DNA of 33,466 bases. Source: Caecitellus pseudoparvulus (taxonomy: Eukaryota > Bigyra: Bicosoecida). Every line of letters begins with the position of its first letter. Position 1 is the first letter of the stretch. Where the stretch lies: the NCBI GenBank assembly GCA_965644315.1, contig CBFFRQ010000151.1, positions 1-33,466 of the forward strand, written 5' to 3'. Position numbers and translations under genes: made by a program. Positions 32,001-33,466 of the stretch are shown in pieces. A model generated the notes under the pieces. The model was not told where the DNA came from. It searched no databases and saw nothing but the letters and a program-made list of their open reading frames with translations.

Positions 32001-32654
32001 CGTCATCTTCTGGAGAGACGGAGTGTCCGACAGGCTTTGGAGCACGCTTGGCGATGGAGTGAGTGTTGGTGACATGGGCATGGACAAGCTTCAAGATCTT
32101 GGACACATCCCCACTCTCACAGGCAATGTTGGTTGCTGCCTCAGAGATCTTTTGAGCAACCTTCACTACAGAGGGAGGGGCGATCACGCTGACCCTGGCG
32201 CGCTCTGACGTGAACTGCCGCGTGTTGGAGTACACCACGCCCACAGAGCCGCCCCCTTCAACATGATGATGAAGTCTTCTCGCACAGCAGCAGCAACGCG
32301 CAGGGACTTGGCAATGGCGGGGCCTTCACCGTCACTCGGCAGCGTGACAAGGAGAATGGTCTGCCCTGGTGCGGATTGTTTCAGCGCGGAATTAGCGCGC
32401 ACCATCACAGGAGCAGCTCCAGGAAACTCGGCCTCCAGCTCATCTCCGAAGATGCCAAGCCACTTGCGGACGAAAAATGATGCATCTTGGCCATCCGTGC
32501 AGTCAATGTCCATGCCACCGAGCTGGAAAGTCCGGGCTGCCCCTCGGCGTGACATGTCAGTCAGCACGCCTGTTCGTGGCCGCCCTGACACACGCTGCTC
32601 CAGGCACTTGTCCGCGAAGAGCACGCCGAGGACTTGGCTGGCCTTGGATGACAT
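26091..32654 (-). CDS. E3 ORF1-endonuclease-reverse transcriptase, three apparent frameshifts
   Basis: The ATG at 32652-32654 (MSSKASQVLGVLF) parallels that of E2. Breaks sit at a C5 run (32252-32256), a G6 run (26690-26695) and a C4 run (26326-26329), each as if one base were missing. Between the first two, 1898 residues are open (numbering from 32244). The order is a basic tract at 100-111, an ORF1 domain at about 245-530 (PVLLPGLHLL, HLQLIVV, LVLWNPD), and an APE endonuclease at about 566-832 (WNVHG, CVTEP, ATYVPN, MGDLNTHPG, LSDHH). The RT follows with FVDFRGAFDSV (1249-1259), GVPQGGALSPLLF (1307-1319) and YADD (1355-1358; 28171-28182). Next come a CCHC knuckle (CPICG...HILLHC) and, past the breaks, a C terminus ending CEESEE like the EEQESE of E1. 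All endonuclease and RT catalytic motifs are present, so this is the best candidate for the active partner. Confidence 0.8.
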
Positions 32655-32735
32655 GATGATGAAGCAATGGTTTCGGGCAAGCAGTGGTGCAGCGTCCAGC
32701 CGGAGCCGCACTTAGCACTGCGTGGGGAGCGTGGC

Positions 32736-32875
32736 GTGCGGAAATCGCACTGCTGCTCACCCGCGCACCCAATGCAATGCACTAGCGCTGTGCAACACCA
32801 CACTTGGGTGCACGAGCGCCTGGATTAGGCATTGTTAGCAATGCACAACCTATGATTAGGTTGACATTTGGAAAG
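32736..32875 (-). promoter_or_regulatory. E3 5' UTR conserved module
   Basis: The palindrome variant GTGCGGAAATCGCAC (32736-32750), the near-invariant block (32788-32840) and the 5' end CTTTCCAAATGTCAA lie at the same spacing as in E2. The last base before the telomere is the G of GGAAAG. Confidence 0.55.
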
Positions 32876-33466
32876 TTAGGGTTAGGGTTAGGGTTAGGGT
32901 TAGGGTTAGGGTTAGGGTTAGGGTTAGGGTTAGGGTTAGGGTTAGGGTTAGGGTTAGGGTTAGGGTTAGGGTTAGGGTTAGGGTTAGGGTTAGGGTTAGG
33001 GTTAGGGTTAGGGTTAGGGTTAGGGTTAGGGTTAGGGTTAGGGTTAGGGTTAGGGTTAGGGTTAGGGTTAGGGTTAGGGTTAGGGTTAGGGTTAGGGTTA
33101 GGGTTAGGGTTAGGGTTAGGGTTAGGGTTAGGGTTAGGGTTAGGGTTAGGGTTAGGGTTAGGGTTAGGGTTAGGGTTAGGGTTAGGGTTAGGGTTAGGGT
33201 TAGGGTTAGGGTTAGGGTTAGGGTTAGGGTTAGGGTTAGGGTTAGGGTTAGGGTTAGGGTTAGGGTTAGGGTTAGGGTTAGGGTTAGGGTTAGGGTTAGG
33301 GTTAGGGTTAGGGTTAGGGTTAGGGTTAGGGTTAGGGTTAGGGTTAGGGTTAGGGTTAGGGTTAGGGTTAGGGTTAGGGTTAGGGTTAGGGTTAGGGTTA
33401 GGGTTAGGGTTAGGGTTAGGGTTAGGGTTAGGGTTAGGGTTAGGGTTAGGGTTAGGGTTAGGGTTA
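32876..33466 (+). repeat. Terminal telomere array, 98.5 x TTAGGG
   Basis: 591 bases of perfect TTAGGG with no variant repeat. The G-rich strand runs 5'->3' to the right, so the chromosome end lies to the right. TTAGGG is the standard telomerase product of animals, fungi and many protists. Confidence 0.98.

Larger units (their letters stand above)
25256..32875 (-). mobile_element. Retroelement E3, full-length ORF1-EN-RT, abutting the telomere
   Basis: About 7.6 kb on the minus strand. The 3' terminus is at about 25266 (GGTTAGCAACTCACAATGCATT on the plus strand), after a 10-bp join (TCCTTGCCGG) to the E2 5' end. The 5' terminus GGAAAG at 32875 is fused directly to TTAGGG repeats. It contains a 5' UTR, one long ORF1-EN-RT frame broken by three apparent single-base losses, and a ~820-bp 3' UTR. 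Confidence 0.8.

Overview
The window is the right-hand end of a nuclear chromosome. The last 591 bases (32876-33466) are an unbroken TTAGGG array, with the G-rich strand running 5'->3' off the end. The host is a eukaryote: there is a telomere, a well supported 79-bp spliceosomal intron, ankyrin, WD40 and FN3-like proteins, a Crinkler/RHS-like gene and non-LTR retrotransposons. The GC-rich composition and gene mix fit a protist, perhaps an alga or related flagellate, but I cannot name the lineage.

Region 1 (1-6515): a minus-strand ankyrin-repeat gene is split by about 5.4 kb. The insert is two head-to-tail ~2.69-kb units with no protein of their own. Each unit begins with a 13-bp sequence whose inverted copy lies about 42 bp before its other end, followed by hairpins and a T-rich terminus. 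This resembles a non-autonomous Helitron2/Helentron-type element in tandem. Each unit also carries two 530-bp direct repeats.

Region 2 (6516-11812): decaying plus-strand genes. These are a DDE-type transposase-like gene with a frame change and an in-frame TAA, and an FN3/EGF-like surface-protein gene with an in-frame TAG.

Region 3 (11813-17509): an apparently intact two-exon gene of about 1162 aa with a P-loop ATPase and a C-terminal PD-(D/E)XK-like nuclease, in the style of eukaryotic Crinkler and trypanosome RHS proteins. It is followed by a WD40-like gene that stops abruptly at 2.8 TTAGGG repeats (17493-17509), which look like the scar of an older chromosome end.

Region 4 (17510-32875): three minus-strand non-LTR retroelements stacked head to tail. 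All have their 3' ends towards the centromere and their 5' ends towards the telomere. E1 (17510-22330) is 5'-truncated and carries EN(partial)-RT. E2 (22331-25255) carries ORF1 only. E3 (about 25256-32875) is full length with ORF1-EN-RT. Shared 3'-terminal and 5'-UTR sequences define the boundaries. E2 and E3 end at the same GGAAAG, and in E3 this is fused directly to the telomere.

Interpretation: the layout matches stepwise attachment of retroelements to chromosome ends, as Drosophila HeT-A/TART do, but here beside a canonical telomerase-type repeat. The E2/E3 reading frames are broken only at G/C homopolymers, four times, always as if one base were missing. That could be assembly error, so the elements may be more intact than they look.
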